In this document: piece after piece, positions 16,269-25,708 of the stretch | Numbering within the stretch: the first letter of the stretch is position 1 | How the letters are laid out: each line of letters opens with the position of its first letter | NCBI GenBank assembly: GCA_041690535.1 | Contig: JAWLHA010000018.1 | Span: 1 to 64,000, forward strand | Length of the DNA: 64,000 nucleotides | Reading direction: 5' to 3' | Origin: JAWLHA01 sp041690535 | Lineage (GTDB): Bacteria; Pseudomonadota; Gammaproteobacteria; Thiohalomonadales; Thiohalomonadaceae | Position numbers and translations under genes: made by a program | Notes under the pieces: generated by a model | The model's input: the letters and a program-made list of their open reading frames with translations, nothing else | Database searches by the model: none | Told to the model about the DNA's origin: nothing

Positions 16269-16457
16269 AGGACCGAACAGGTAAACCGAAAGATCGCCAA
16301 TCGCAGCCAAGTTGCGCCGCAGGTGGCTGGGGCAGCGAACCGAGGTAGGGTGGATAAGCGCAGCGCATCCACCCATTCGACGCCGCACGGTGGATGCGCT
16401 GCGCTTATCCACCCTACATGTTGGGCGCCTCGGATTTATCTGTTCGGTGCTCTAGGG
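16263..16457. mobile_element. Third inverted-repeat family, copy A
   Basis: The ends CCCTAGAGGACCGAACAG and CTGTTCGGTGCTCTAGGG form an imperfect inverted repeat. Inside is a near-perfect palindromic pair, GTAGGGTGGATAAGCGCAGC and its complement (16346-16425), around a short spacer. A second copy with the same ends and the same core lies near 48.6 kb. I see no clear target duplication. It begins at the stop codon of the 95-residue protein gene. Confidence 0.75.
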
Positions 16458-16761
16458 CGGTCGCGGTGAACGATGGGGCGGTTCCGCGGAAACCGCTCAC
16501 GATCGGGGGATGTGGGCGAGCACCGCCGCGGCGAGGGGCGGCCGAATTCTCTGGCAGGCCCTGGGCGTTTTCTCCATTCCATGAGCATGGGCCGATTGGC
16601 TGCGTTCCGCGCCAAACAGATGTTTGGCGCCATTCCGCGCGTCGCTCCCTCTGCTCTGAGGGCGGGTCGGTCCGAGCCGCCGTTCCGCACGGGGAACCTG
16701 CAGACCTCGGCGGCAGGATACTCGCTGAGCGGCGCAGCGGCCGGCCAAAAACAGCTTGGGT
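16458..16761. promoter_or_regulatory. Upstream region of the ABC exporter, with a perfect palindrome
   Basis: No gene is supported here. At 16609-16630 a 22-bp inverted repeat (GCGCCAAACA-ga-TGTTTGGCGC) stands about 130 bp before the ABC ATPase start, a shape typical of a dimeric repressor site. A weaker palindrome (GCGGTTCCGCGGAAACCGCT) lies at about 16479-16498. Confidence 0.4.
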
Positions 16762-17646
16762 ATGCGTGTGAACACCTTGCTAGAAGCACGAAATGTTGTG
16801 AAGGAGTTCCGTGGTCTGAGGGCGGTCGACGGGACGAGTTTCACTATTTCCCGGGGGAGCTGCTTCGGTCTGCTGGGCCCTAACGGGGCCGGCAAGACCA
16901 CCACTGTGGAGATGCTCGAAGGGTTGGCGCAACCGACCCATGGAGAAATTCTTTACAAGGGCCAACCCCTCGGGCCCGACTTTCGCCAGGATGCCGGGAT
17001 CATGTTCCAGTCCACGGCGCTTCAGGACTTCATCACTGTCCGCGAGGCGTTGCATATGTTCCAGGGCTTCTATCGGCGCAGCGTGCCGTTGGATTCGTTG
17101 ATCGAACGCTGTGCCTTGGGCGATTTCCTCGATCGGGACACCCGAAAGCTCTCCGGTGGTCAGCGCCAGCGGGTGCTGCTCGCCATTGCCCTGGTCAATG
17201 ATCCCGAAGTCGTTTTTCTCGATGAACCGACCACCGGGCTCGACCCTCAGGCCCGACGAAATCTGTGGGAGCTGGTGACGGACATCAAGGCCCAGGGGAA
17301 AACGGTGGTGCTGACCACGCACTACATGGAGGAGGCCTACCGCTTGTGCGACGAGATCGCCATCATGGATCGGGGGAGGATCATCGCCCGCGGCACGCCC
17401 AAGGCACTCCTTGCCGAGCACTTCAATGACGTGATCCTCCAGCTGCCGCGCAGCGATCTGCCAAGTGAGGGTATCACTCTTCCCTACAGCGCCGCCCATG
17501 ACAGCATCGAGATCTCCACCTGCGATGTGACGGAGGCGATAAAAGTGCTGCTGGCGTCGGGCGTCTCGCTCGCGCGCCTCCAGATCCGCCCCCGCACGCT
17601 GGATGATCTCTTCCTGGAACTGACGGGAAAGGAGCTGCGGTCTTGA
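16762..17646 (+). CDS. ABC transporter ATP-binding protein (ABC-2 / NodI-CcmA type)
   Basis: 294 residues from the ATG (a GTG two codons later is also possible). Walker A GPNGAGKT (39-46), signature LSGGQRQRV, Walker B VVFLDEPTTGLDP and the H-loop TTHYMEEA are all present. The C-terminal region (about 215-294) has the domain usual in drug- or polysaccharide-export ATPases. It overlaps by 4 bp with the permease gene, so the pair forms one exporter. Substrate unknown. Confidence 0.88.
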   Translation: MRVNTLLEARNVVKEFRGLRAVDGTSFTISRGSCFGLLGPNGAGKTTTVEMLEGLAQPTHGEILYKGQPLGPDFRQDAGIMFQSTALQDFITVREALHMFQGFYRRSVPLDSLIERCALGDFLDRDTRKLSGGQRQRVLLAIALVNDPEVVFLDEPTTGLDPQARRNLWELVTDIKAQGKTVVLTTHYMEEAYRLCDEIAIMDRGRIIARGTPKALLAEHFNDVILQLPRSDLPSEGITLPYSAAHDSIEISTCDVTEAIKVLLASGVSLARLQIRPRTLDDLFLELTGKELRS

Positions 17647-18662
17647 GCATCAAGAGATTTTTTGCCGTTTTTGCCGCCCGCAACCGCGAGTTCCTGCGCG
17701 ATCGGGCGACCCTGGGCTGGAATATCGTCTTTCCGTTCCTGATCGTCGCCGGATTTGCCTTCGCCTTCTCGGGGCGGTCTCCGGATCTTTACAAGATTGG
17801 GGTGCTGCTGTCCCCGGGCGAGGTACTGGAGGAGGCGGTGTCGCGCGATCCCTTCTTCCGGATCGACTATCTGGATTTCATTCCCTTCACCACCCAACAG
17901 ACTGCAGTGGAAAAGGTTCAGCGCCATCAGGTGGACATGCTGGTTGACCCCCAGGCCCGCGCCTACTGGGTCAACGAGACCTCACCCAAGGGCTACATGC
18001 TGGAGCGCCTGTTGCGCGGCAGCGGGACGGATGATTATCGGAAACAGACGGTGGAGGGGCGGGAAATCCGCTACGTGGATTGGCTCATCCCGGGGATCCT
18101 GGGGATGAACATGATGTTCAGTGCCCTCTACGGTGTGGGTTACGTCATCGTCCGCTACAGGAAAAACGGGGTGCTCAAGCGACTCAAGGCGACTCCGCTG
18201 AGCGCATTCGAGTTCCTCGCCGCGCAGCTGGCCTCGCGCCTCTGGCTCATTCTCGCCGTCACGCTGGTGGTCTACTTCGGCACCAACGCGTTCGTCTCCT
18301 TCGCCATGCATGGCAGCCTGCTCAACCTGTTGGTCGTCTTCGCTCTCGGGGCATTCACGCTGATCACCATGGGGCTTCTGGTGGCGGCGCGGATCGCCAG
18401 TGAGGAGTTGGCCGAAGGCACGCTCAACATGCTTGCCTGGCCGATGATGTTTCTCTCGGGGGTCTGGTTTTCCCTGGAGGGGCTGCACCCCGCGGTCCAG
18501 ACGCTTGCCCAGATTTTTCCGCTGACCCATATCATCTCCGCCGCCCGCGCCATCATGATCGATGGCGCGGGCCTCGCGCAGGTGTCCGGGCAGTTGGCGG
18601 TCCTCGCGGGCATGAGCGCCCTGTTTCTGGCGATTGGCTCGGCCGCATTTCGTTGGCAGTGA
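17643..18662 (+). CDS. ABC-2 type permease
   Basis: 339 residues, starting at a TTG that overlaps the stop of the ATPase gene, with GGGAAAGGAG 9 bp upstream. An N-terminal membrane helix (about 20-40) is followed by a large periplasmic part, then five helices (about 155-335), the layout of DrrB/YhhJ-like ABC-2 permeases. The pair probably exports a lipid, drug or glycan; its position beside polysaccharide genes is suggestive only. Confidence 0.85.
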   Translation: MSIKRFFAVFAARNREFLRDRATLGWNIVFPFLIVAGFAFAFSGRSPDLYKIGVLLSPGEVLEEAVSRDPFFRIDYLDFIPFTTQQTAVEKVQRHQVDMLVDPQARAYWVNETSPKGYMLERLLRGSGTDDYRKQTVEGREIRYVDWLIPGILGMNMMFSALYGVGYVIVRYRKNGVLKRLKATPLSAFEFLAAQLASRLWLILAVTLVVYFGTNAFVSFAMHGSLLNLLVVFALGAFTLITMGLLVAARIASEELAEGTLNMLAWPMMFLSGVWFSLEGLHPAVQTLAQIFPLTHIISAARAIMIDGAGLAQVSGQLAVLAGMSALFLAIGSAAFRWQ

Positions 18663-18747
18663 ATCGAACCGCTTCGCAACCCGCCGACGGTACCGCCGGC
18701 TCTCGCGCCGGTGTTCGTCGGCCTGCCGGGCGCCGGCCCGATCACCG

Positions 18748-19740
18748 CTAGGCAACATGGGCGACGGCCCGCTTCTGCTCCCAGGCGAGGGAGGTCTTTA
18801 CGATGAAATCCAAGTCGTTGAAGCGGGGCACCCAGCGCAACACTCTGCGAATCCGGTCCGCGTTGGCCACCAGGGCGGCAGGATCACCGGGCCGCCGCGG
18901 CTCCTCGACCACGGACAGCCGGCATCCACTCACCCGCTGAACCGCCTCGAGGACTTGCCGGACGCTGAACCCATCGCCATAACCGCAGTTCAGGGTGGTC
19001 GACACGCCGCCCATGCGCAGGTAGCGCAGGGCCTTCACGTGGGCATCGGCGAGATCTTCCACGTGGATGTAGTCGCGGACCCCCGTGCCGTCCGGTGTCG
19101 GGTAGTCGGTGCCGAAGATGCTCACGGACGGTCTGAGTCCCACTGCCGCCTCGCAGGCCACCTTGATGAGCAAGGTGGCATTCGGCGTGGACTGGCCGAT
19201 TCGCAACTCCGGGTCGGCGCCCGCCACGTTGAAGTAGCGCAAAATCACATGCTGCATGTGTGTGGCCGCCGAGAGGTCTCGCAGCATCCACTCCGACATG
19301 AGCTTGGAGGTTCCATAGGGGTTGATGGCACCGGTGGGCGTCTCCTCGGTGGCGTAGCCGTTGGAAGGGGTGCCATACACCGCTGCGGTGGAGGAGAAGA
19401 TGAAGTGCTTGACCCGGTGCTTCTGGCAGCACTCCAGGAGGGTGCGGGTGTTCGCTGTGTTATTGCTGTAATACTTCAGCGGATCGCGTACCGACTCCGG
19501 CACCACGGTGTGAGCGGCAAAGTGCATCACTGCATCGATCCGGTAGTCCTTCAGCACGCGCGACACGAGATGGGGATCACCTGCGTTGCCCACGAACACT
19601 TCACCGAAGAGAACGGCGTCAGGACGCCCGGTGGAGAGATCGTCGATCACAACAACCCGTTCACCCGCTTCTCCCAACTGCCTTACTACATGACTGCCGA
19701 TGTAGCCTGCACCGCCGGTCACCAGGATTCCATTTTGCAT
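18748..19740 (-). CDS. galE: UDP-glucose 4-epimerase
   Basis: GalE interconverts UDP-glucose and UDP-galactose (some also the N-acetyl forms) using bound NAD. The 330-residue SDR protein has the dinucleotide motif LVTGGAGYIGSH near its start, the catalytic Ser region SSTAAVYG and the YxxxK motif PYGTSK. I chose the ATG with AGGGGAAC upstream; a longer frame exists. It lies downstream of the first AMP-ligase on the same strand, 423 bp away, and next to other surface-polysaccharide genes. Confidence 0.95.
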   Translation of the reverse strand: MQNGILVTGGAGYIGSHVVRQLGEAGERVVVIDDLSTGRPDAVLFGEVFVGNAGDPHLVSRVLKDYRIDAVMHFAAHTVVPESVRDPLKYYSNNTANTRTLLECCQKHRVKHFIFSSTAAVYGTPSNGYATEETPTGAINPYGTSKLMSEWMLRDLSAATHMQHVILRYFNVAGADPELRIGQSTPNATLLIKVACEAAVGLRPSVSIFGTDYPTPDGTGVRDYIHVEDLADAHVKALRYLRMGGVSTTLNCGYGDGFSVRQVLEAVQRVSGCRLSVVEEPRRPGDPAALVANADRIRRVLRWVPRFNDLDFIVKTSLAWEQKRAVAHVA

Positions 19741-20163
19741 ACGTTCCCCTATCGAGTTGCGTCCATTCACCATTGGCATCGCTCTGAACGATAGTGAATG
19801 GACCGGGTGCCCGACATGGCTGAAACCCCGAATTCTGGGGGTGGGAAATCCCTACCCGCACTGTAGGGGCGGGATCGTGAGCGCAGTAATGGCGCGGGAG
19901 CGGTAGAGGAGAGGAGGGAAAACCGGAACAAGGAGGGAGGGAAAGTGGGAATGGGACAGGGGAGATGGAACAGGGCAGGCAGCGCCGGGAATTGAGGCGC
20001 AGGCCAAGGGCAAGACGGCCGCGAGTGACTCCACCAATGCAGAGCGGGCCAGGCTGCGCGGCTGCCTGAGCTCACGGCACGTCATTTCTCCCCGCCGAGC
20101 GAGCCCGGCGAGCGGTCCTCCAGACACGCAGAGATTCGCCAGGGAGTCACTTCTTCCCGGTAC
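19741..20163. promoter_or_regulatory. galE leader with a spaced perfect inverted repeat
   Basis: GTCCATTCAC (19761-19770) and GTGAATGGAC (19794-19803) form a perfect 10-bp inverted repeat separated by 23 bp, immediately upstream of galE. It could be a dimeric-regulator site or a leader hairpin. A smaller stem CCCTAC/GTAGGG lies at 19850-19868. The rest (about 19900-20000) is purine-biased low-complexity sequence with no gene. Confidence 0.45.
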
Positions 20164-21729
20164 TCAAAGGGCGGGGCTTGTCCCTTGCTCGCCCAGTCCG
20201 GGGCCCAACTCCTGCTCCCGCAGCAGATACCGCTGTACCTTGCCGGAGGTGGTCTTGGGCAGGGCGCCGACGATGATCACTTTCTTGGGCACCTTGTGGG
20301 CGGCGAGCTGTCGGCGGCAGTGATGCTGTATTGCCATGGGGGTCAGTGCGCAGCCCGGGCGCGCGACCACCAGGCACTTGATGACTTGTCCCAGAATGGG
20401 GTCGGGCACCCCCACCGCGGCGACCTCCTCGACGCCGGGCAGCTCGGCCACCGCCTCCTCGATCTCGCCGGGGCTGACCCGGTGGGCACCGGTCTTGATC
20501 ATGTCCGATCGGCGTCCGTCGATGTAGAGGTATCCCTCCTCATCGGTGTGCCCGAGGTCACCGGTATGCAGCCACCCATCCCTGATCACTTGGGCGGTCG
20601 CCTCGGGATCGCGCCAGTATCCCAACATGATGTTGTTGCCGCGGGCGCAGATCTCGCCGGTGACATTCGGCGCCAGCGGGCGGCCGGTCTCATCGCGCAC
20701 CTCCAGCGTGACCCCCGGGATGGCGATGCCCACAGAGCCCAGCTTCGCCTCCAGTCGGGCGGGGGGCAGGTAGGCGAGCCGCGCGGTCGCCTCGGTCTGG
20801 CCGTACATGACGTAAATGTCGGTATGCGGCAGAGCTTTTCGCAGTTGTGCCGTGGTCGCCGGCGCCATGGCGCCTCCCGCCTGCGTGATGTAGCGCAGCG
20901 AGGCGAGGCTGTACTCCTCGAGGCGCACCCGGCTGAGCAACAACGCGAACGTGGTGGGTACGCCGGAGAATCCCGTCGCGCGGTGGTGGGCCACCGACTC
21001 CATGACCCGGTGCGGAAACAGCATGTTGTCCTCGAGCACCAGACTGCCGCCCACCGCCAGGTGGGTGTGGAGCACGGAGTTGCCATAGGAGTAACTGAAC
21101 GGCAGGACGTTCACCACCCGGTCCTCCTCGTTCAGATTGAGGTAGGCGAGGATGGAGTCCACGTTCGTTGCCAGGTTTGCATGGCTCAGCGTGACCCCCT
21201 TGGGGCGGCCGGTCGTTCCGGAGGTGTAGATGATTGCGGCTGGCGCCTCGGTGCGGCAATTGGAAAAGTCGACCTCGTCCGCCGGGCCGAGCGACCTCAC
21301 GGCGCCACCGGCTTCGACGGGTATCACCTGAAGGCGTTTACCCGCCATGGCGAGTACCGCGCTCAACTCCGGATGGCGGGGATCGGCAAAAAGCCAGCGA
21401 CACTCGCTGTGGTCGAGCAGGCCGCAGAGATCCCGCGCTTTCGCTGCCGTGTTGAAGGCGACCGCCACTGCGCCTGCAGCCAGTGAGCCGTAGTAGACCG
21501 CCACGTAATCGATGCTGTTGGCCATGAGCAGCCCGACGCGATCGCCGCGTCGCAGCCCGTTTCGACGCAGGAGTGTGGCGATGGTTCGAACCCGATGCCA
21601 CAGGTCGCCATAGGTGATCGCGCTATCGCCATGGATGATGGCGGTGCGATCGGCGAAACGGGTGGCGCTACTGTGGAGTCGTGATACCAGCGTTGCGCCG
21701 GCAGTGGACGGGCCAGCTTGTTCGATCAT
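20164..21729 (-). CDS. AMP-forming acyl-CoA synthetase / ligase (ANL superfamily), first copy
   Basis: A 521-residue adenylating enzyme. It has the P-loop-like IIYTSGTTGRPKG, the acyl-site region YVMYGQTEATARL, the hinge-side HTGDLGHTDEEGYLYIDGR and the C-terminal catalytic Lys in PKTTSGKVQR. These enzymes activate a carboxylic acid as acyl-AMP and pass it to CoA or a carrier protein. Its divergent neighbours are a glmS paralogue and a second, exosortase-associated ligase, so a role in building or decorating a surface glycan or lipid is likely. The substrate cannot be told. The start is the ATG giving MIEQAGPST; the ribosome-binding site is weak. Confidence 0.85.
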   Translation of the reverse strand: MIEQAGPSTAGATLVSRLHSSATRFADRTAIIHGDSAITYGDLWHRVRTIATLLRRNGLRRGDRVGLLMANSIDYVAVYYGSLAAGAVAVAFNTAAKARDLCGLLDHSECRWLFADPRHPELSAVLAMAGKRLQVIPVEAGGAVRSLGPADEVDFSNCRTEAPAAIIYTSGTTGRPKGVTLSHANLATNVDSILAYLNLNEEDRVVNVLPFSYSYGNSVLHTHLAVGGSLVLEDNMLFPHRVMESVAHHRATGFSGVPTTFALLLSRVRLEEYSLASLRYITQAGGAMAPATTAQLRKALPHTDIYVMYGQTEATARLAYLPPARLEAKLGSVGIAIPGVTLEVRDETGRPLAPNVTGEICARGNNIMLGYWRDPEATAQVIRDGWLHTGDLGHTDEEGYLYIDGRRSDMIKTGAHRVSPGEIEEAVAELPGVEEVAAVGVPDPILGQVIKCLVVARPGCALTPMAIQHHCRRQLAAHKVPKKVIIVGALPKTTSGKVQRYLLREQELGPGLGEQGTSPAL

Positions 21730-22259
21730 GAGGCGGAAGTCTCCTGCGTGCGTTTTCGGAGGTGCAGTGAAGCAGAGCGATGCCTTTCTTTTAGTCGAAC
21801 GTTTGCCGCCATGCACCCCCACGGATTCAAAGGGGGAACGAAGGAGACCACGGCAACAGCCACTGTCTGCCCGCCACAAGCGCGAGCGGTCGTTATGGAC
21901 CTGCGGACCACGCATCAGCTGTCAGCTTGCGCTGACAAGGGGGGGAGGGGTTTCCCGCCGGGCCACTGAGGGATGTCCCTCATGGTCGACTTCTGCGGCT
22001 TTGAACTAACGTTCAAGACGTTTCACCACAAATATCGAGGGGAGCGCCTCGGGGCAGGAGGGATTCGTTCTGTCACGAGGTGGGCTTGCCTCAAGGGAAG
22101 CGATTTTCTTGCCGGAGCTCGAAGCCGACACAGGCGGGAGCGCAGAGTCAAGGGCGCGTCCAAACGGTGGTGCTTGGGCGTGCGGGTACTCGCAGGGAAC
22201 GAACTCCCGTAGGTGCAACGGAATGTCCAAGCGAGATTCGGACCTGGGGAGGAGCTGCC
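21730..22259. other. Divergent intergenic region between the first ligase and glmS
   Basis: The 530 bp hold no convincing gene. A perfect hairpin TGTCAGC-ttgc-GCTGACA lies at 21920-21937 and could be an operator or a small terminator. I looked for a sigma54 site like the one upstream of the PEP-CTERM gene and found none with correct spacing. Confidence 0.4.
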
Positions 22260-24080
22260 ATGTGCGGAATTGTCGGGGCTGTGGGGAGTGGTTCCATTGT
22301 TGCCACGCTGTTGAACGGGTTGGCGCGTCTTGAATACCGTGGCTACGACTCGGCGGGGATCGCGACCGTCGCGGATCGAACGATTCACTGTCGCAGAGCG
22401 GAGGGGAAACTGCAAAATCTGAACAGACTGGTCATGGACGACCCCATCGAGGGGGCCATCGGGATCGCCCATACCCGGTGGGCCACCCATGGCCGTCCCT
22501 CGGTCTGCAATGCCCACCCGCACATCAGCGGCCGTGTGGCGGTCGTGCACAATGGGATCGTGGAGAACTATCTCACGCTGCGTCAGGAGTTGCTCAGCGA
22601 CGGCTACCCGTTCCACAGCGAGACCGATACGGAGGTCATCCCGGTCTTGATATCGCGCTATCTGGATGAGGGGCTGGAGCCGTTTGATGCCATTCGGGCC
22701 GCCTTTGGCCGGCTGCGGGGGAGCTATGCCGTGGGCGCCCTGTTTGCCGACGATCCGGAGACCATCTATGCCACCCGCTTGGGCAGTCCGCTGGCCGTCG
22801 GCATCGCTTCCGGCATGGGGATCGTTGCCTCCGACGCGGTGGCGCTCGGCGATTCGGTGTCCGCGGCGACCTACATCGAGGAGCGGGATGTGGCCGTGAT
22901 CACCGCCCGCGACGTCGCCGTGTACGACCATGCGGGCAGAAGGGCGGAGCGGGTGAGCAGACCCCTGGATAGTGCCGTGCGGACCATCGGCAAGGGGGCC
23001 TATCGACACTTCATGGCCAAGGAGATCCATGAGCAGCCGGAAGCCATCGCCAACACGCTGGCGGACCTGAGGGGCCAGACAGGCGCCCTTCGGAGGTCGG
23101 GCAGTGAGTTTCCGCTCGAGGAGCTGCCGCGTCTTGCCATCGTGGCCTGCGGCACCTCCTACTACGCGGGCCTGGTGGCCAAGTACTGGTTCGAGACCCT
23201 TGCCGCGCTTCCCGTGGATGTCGATCTCGCTTCGGAATTCCGCTACCGCAACCTGCTGCTTCCGCCGCGTGGGGCCGCGCTGTTCATCTCGCAGTCGGGG
23301 GAGACGGCCGATACGATTGCAGCCCTGCGCTTCGCCCGCCAGGCGGCCGGGCAGTACATCGTCTCGGTGGTGAACGTGCCCGAGAGCAGCATCGCGCGGG
23401 AGTCGGACCTGGTGCTGCGTACTCACTGCGGTCCCGAGATCGGCGTGGCATCGACCAAGGCCTTTACCACCCAGCTGGCGGTGCTGCTCCAGCTGGCCAT
23501 CCACATCGCGCAACAAAACGGCAGAAATCGTGCGATCGCCGACGCTCTGGAACAGCAGAGCCGGCTGCTTCCCCAACGGGTCGAGGGGGTGTTGGCGATG
23601 GAGCCGCAACTGGCGGCCATGGCACAGTGGCTGGCTCCGGCCACCAACGCCCTCTACCTCGGGCGCGGACTCTGTTATCCCATCGCCCTCGAGGGAGCCC
23701 TGAAGCTGAAGGAGATCTCCTACATCCATGCCGAAGGATATGCCGCCGGCGAGATGAAGCACGGTCCCATCGCCCTGCTGGATGAGCAGATGCCGGTCGT
23801 CGTCCTGGCCCCCTGCGACGCGCTGTTCGAAAAGACCGCATCCAACCTGAGAGAGGTGCGGGCCCGCGGTGCCAAGGTGCTGTTGATCACGGACGGCCGT
23901 GGGGCGGAGTGCATGGGGGCGGAGGCGGACGCCGTCGTCGCCCTGCCGGAGACCGAACCGCTGCTTACCCCGTTCGTCTATTCGGTCGCGGTTCAGTTAC
24001 TCGCCTATCACGCCGCCGTCCTGAGAGGCACCGATGTGGACCAGCCCCGCAATCTCGCCAAATCGGTGACGGTTGAATAG
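22260..24080 (+). CDS. glmS: Glutamine--fructose-6-phosphate aminotransferase (GlmS), probable polysaccharide-locus paralogue
   Basis: GlmS makes glucosamine-6-phosphate from fructose-6-phosphate and glutamine. The 606-residue protein starts MCGIVGAVG, exposing Cys as the N-terminal nucleophile after Met removal. It has the glutaminase motifs (GIAHTRWATHG, HNGIVENY, ETDTEVI), two SIS domains (IVACGTSYYAG, FISQSGETADT) and the C-terminal LAKSVTVE. GGGGAGGAG lies just before the start. The housekeeping glmS usually follows glmU near the ATP synthase genes; this one is 3 bp from an exosortase-associated ligase, so it is probably a dedicated copy feeding amino-sugar synthesis for exopolysaccharide. 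Confidence 0.93.
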   Translation: MCGIVGAVGSGSIVATLLNGLARLEYRGYDSAGIATVADRTIHCRRAEGKLQNLNRLVMDDPIEGAIGIAHTRWATHGRPSVCNAHPHISGRVAVVHNGIVENYLTLRQELLSDGYPFHSETDTEVIPVLISRYLDEGLEPFDAIRAAFGRLRGSYAVGALFADDPETIYATRLGSPLAVGIASGMGIVASDAVALGDSVSAATYIEERDVAVITARDVAVYDHAGRRAERVSRPLDSAVRTIGKGAYRHFMAKEIHEQPEAIANTLADLRGQTGALRRSGSEFPLEELPRLAIVACGTSYYAGLVAKYWFETLAALPVDVDLASEFRYRNLLLPPRGAALFISQSGETADTIAALRFARQAAGQYIVSVVNVPESSIARESDLVLRTHCGPEIGVASTKAFTTQLAVLLQLAIHIAQQNGRNRAIADALEQQSRLLPQRVEGVLAMEPQLAAMAQWLAPATNALYLGRGLCYPIALEGALKLKEISYIHAEGYAAGEMKHGPIALLDEQMPVVVLAPCDALFEKTASNLREVRARGAKVLLITDGRGAECMGAEADAVVALPETEPLLTPFVYSVAVQLLAYHAAVLRGTDVDQPRNLAKSVTVE

Positions 24081-24083
24081 TCC

Positions 24084-25676
24084 ATGAGCGGGCTGGTTCA
24101 CCGGCTCCTGTTCCAGCAGGCCGCGCACCGACCCGAGCAGGAGGCGATCCGCTTTGCGGGCGAGGGGTCCGCGTATGCCGAGCTGGCCCAGAACGTGGAG
24201 CGTGCCGCATCCGCATTCGTGCGCATGGGGCTAAAGCGCCACGATCGCGTCGCCGTCTGCCTGCCCAAGTCGCCGGAGGCGGTGGCGGCGCTCTTCGGCG
24301 CCGCGGCGGCAGGCGGGGTGTTCGTACCCGTCAACCCCGTGTTGAAGCCCTTTCAAATCGCCCACATCATCCGCGATGCCGGGGCCCGCTTCCTCGTGAC
24401 CACGGCGGAGCGTTGGCCCGCCCTTGGCGGGGCCGTGGAGCGCGCTCCCACCCTGAAGGGGATCATTCAGGTGGGAGAGCGCCTCGCGGAGGCCTCGCTC
24501 GAGAGCGTGCTCTGGCGGGACTTTGTCGCCTCGGGCGACGGCGGTCCAACCCATCGCAGCATCGACGCGGATCTGGCCGCGCTGATCTACACCTCTGGCA
24601 GTGTGGGGCCTCCCAAAGGGGTTGCGCTATCCCATCGCAACCTCACCTGCGGCGCTGCGAGCGTGGCCGAGTATCTGGGCAACCGCCCCGGAGATCGGCT
24701 TCTCGCCCTCCTGCCGTTGAGTTTCGATTATGGGCTCAGCCAACTCACCACCGCTTTTCAGTGCGGCGGCTGTGCAGTGCTCATGAATTACTTCGCCCCT
24801 CAGGAGGTGGTCCAGACCGTGATACGGGAGCGGATCACGGGGATGGCGGGGGTCCCCTCACTCTGGATCCAGCTGGCTGGTGCCGCGTGGCCCGAGGCGG
24901 CGGGCGTTTCGTTGCGGTACATCACCAACTCGGGGGGAGCCATGCCGCTTCCCGTCGTGACCACCCTGCGCGAAAAGTTGCCGCGGACCTCGATCTATCT
25001 GATGTACGGATTCACTGAGGCATTTCGCAGCACCTTTCTCTCTCCCGACCAACTGGCGCGGCGCCCCGAGTCCATCGGCAAGGCCATCCCCAATGCGGAA
25101 ATACTGGTGCTGCGGGATGACGGAACCCCCTGCGCGCCGGGCGAGCCGGGGGAGCTGGTGCATCGGGGCAGCCTGGTGGCCCGAGGCTACTGGAACGCCC
25201 CGGAGCGGACTGCCGAACGCTTCCGTCCACTGCCCACCGCCCTTGACGGGGCCCCGGAGATCGCCGCCTGGTCGGGAGACCTGGTCAAGTCGGATGAGGA
25301 GGGATTCCTCTATTTCATCGGCCGCAAGGACGACCTCATCAAGACGGTGGGTTTCCGGGTGAGCCCCACTGAAGTGGAAGAGGTCATCTATGCCGCGGGA
25401 GTGAAGGGGGAGGTCGTTGCCTTCGGTGTGCCCGAGCCGTTGCTCGGCCACGCCATCATCGTTGCGCTCCGACCCGCTGCGCCGGAGGAGGATGCCGTTT
25501 CCCTGCTGAAGATCTGTCGCAGGGCGTTGCCCCGGCACATGGTCCCTGCGCAGGTGTGGCTGGTGGACGAGCTACCCTACAACCAGAACGGCAAGCCGGA
25601 TCGCAGGGCCTTGCGTGCCCTCTTCCTCCAGGCGTCTGTGGTGCCCGAGGGCGGAGCCAGGGCACCGGCCGGGTAA
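24084..25676 (+). CDS. AMP-forming acyl-CoA ligase, exosortase-A-associated type
   Basis: A 530-residue ANL enzyme. The adenylate motif is ALIYTSGSVGPPKGVALSH, followed by NSGGAMP, YLMYGFTEAFRSTFL, WSGDLVKSDEEGFLYFIGR and the catalytic Lys in NQNGKPDRRAL. The run GFTEAFRSTFL...SIGKAIPNAEIL and the phrase PGELVHRG match my memory of the ligase family tied to exosortase A / PEP-CTERM loci (TIGR03098). In those loci the ligase sits with an acyl carrier protein and a decarboxylase, which are absent here. It begins 3 bp after glmS, so the two are co-translated. Confidence 0.82.
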   Translation: MSGLVHRLLFQQAAHRPEQEAIRFAGEGSAYAELAQNVERAASAFVRMGLKRHDRVAVCLPKSPEAVAALFGAAAAGGVFVPVNPVLKPFQIAHIIRDAGARFLVTTAERWPALGGAVERAPTLKGIIQVGERLAEASLESVLWRDFVASGDGGPTHRSIDADLAALIYTSGSVGPPKGVALSHRNLTCGAASVAEYLGNRPGDRLLALLPLSFDYGLSQLTTAFQCGGCAVLMNYFAPQEVVQTVIRERITGMAGVPSLWIQLAGAAWPEAAGVSLRYITNSGGAMPLPVVTTLREKLPRTSIYLMYGFTEAFRSTFLSPDQLARRPESIGKAIPNAEILVLRDDGTPCAPGEPGELVHRGSLVARGYWNAPERTAERFRPLPTALDGAPEIAAWSGDLVKSDEEGFLYFIGRKDDLIKTVGFRVSPTEVEEVIYAAGVKGEVVAFGVPEPLLGHAIIVALRPAAPEEDAVSLLKICRRALPRHMVPAQVWLVDELPYNQNGKPDRRALRALFLQASVVPEGGARAPAG

Positions 25677-25708
25677 CCGGTCGGTGGATGCAAACGGGCC
25701 CCAACAGG

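Noticed and set aside
16473..16883. Reading frame between the third-family repeat and the ABC ATPase
   Set aside because: It overlaps the start of the clearly conserved ATPase in another frame, has no start signal, and its translation is Arg/Gly-rich as expected for non-coding GC-rich DNA.
21718..21969. Short gene in the ligase-glmS gap
   Set aside because: No ribosome-binding site, low-complexity translation, and it overlaps the start region of the divergent ligase.
22180..22215. Possible sigma54 site ahead of glmS (tggtgcttgggcgtgc)
   Set aside because: The GG and GC doublets are not 10 bp apart and the -12 box does not match; unlike the PEP-CTERM promoter it fails the spacing rule.
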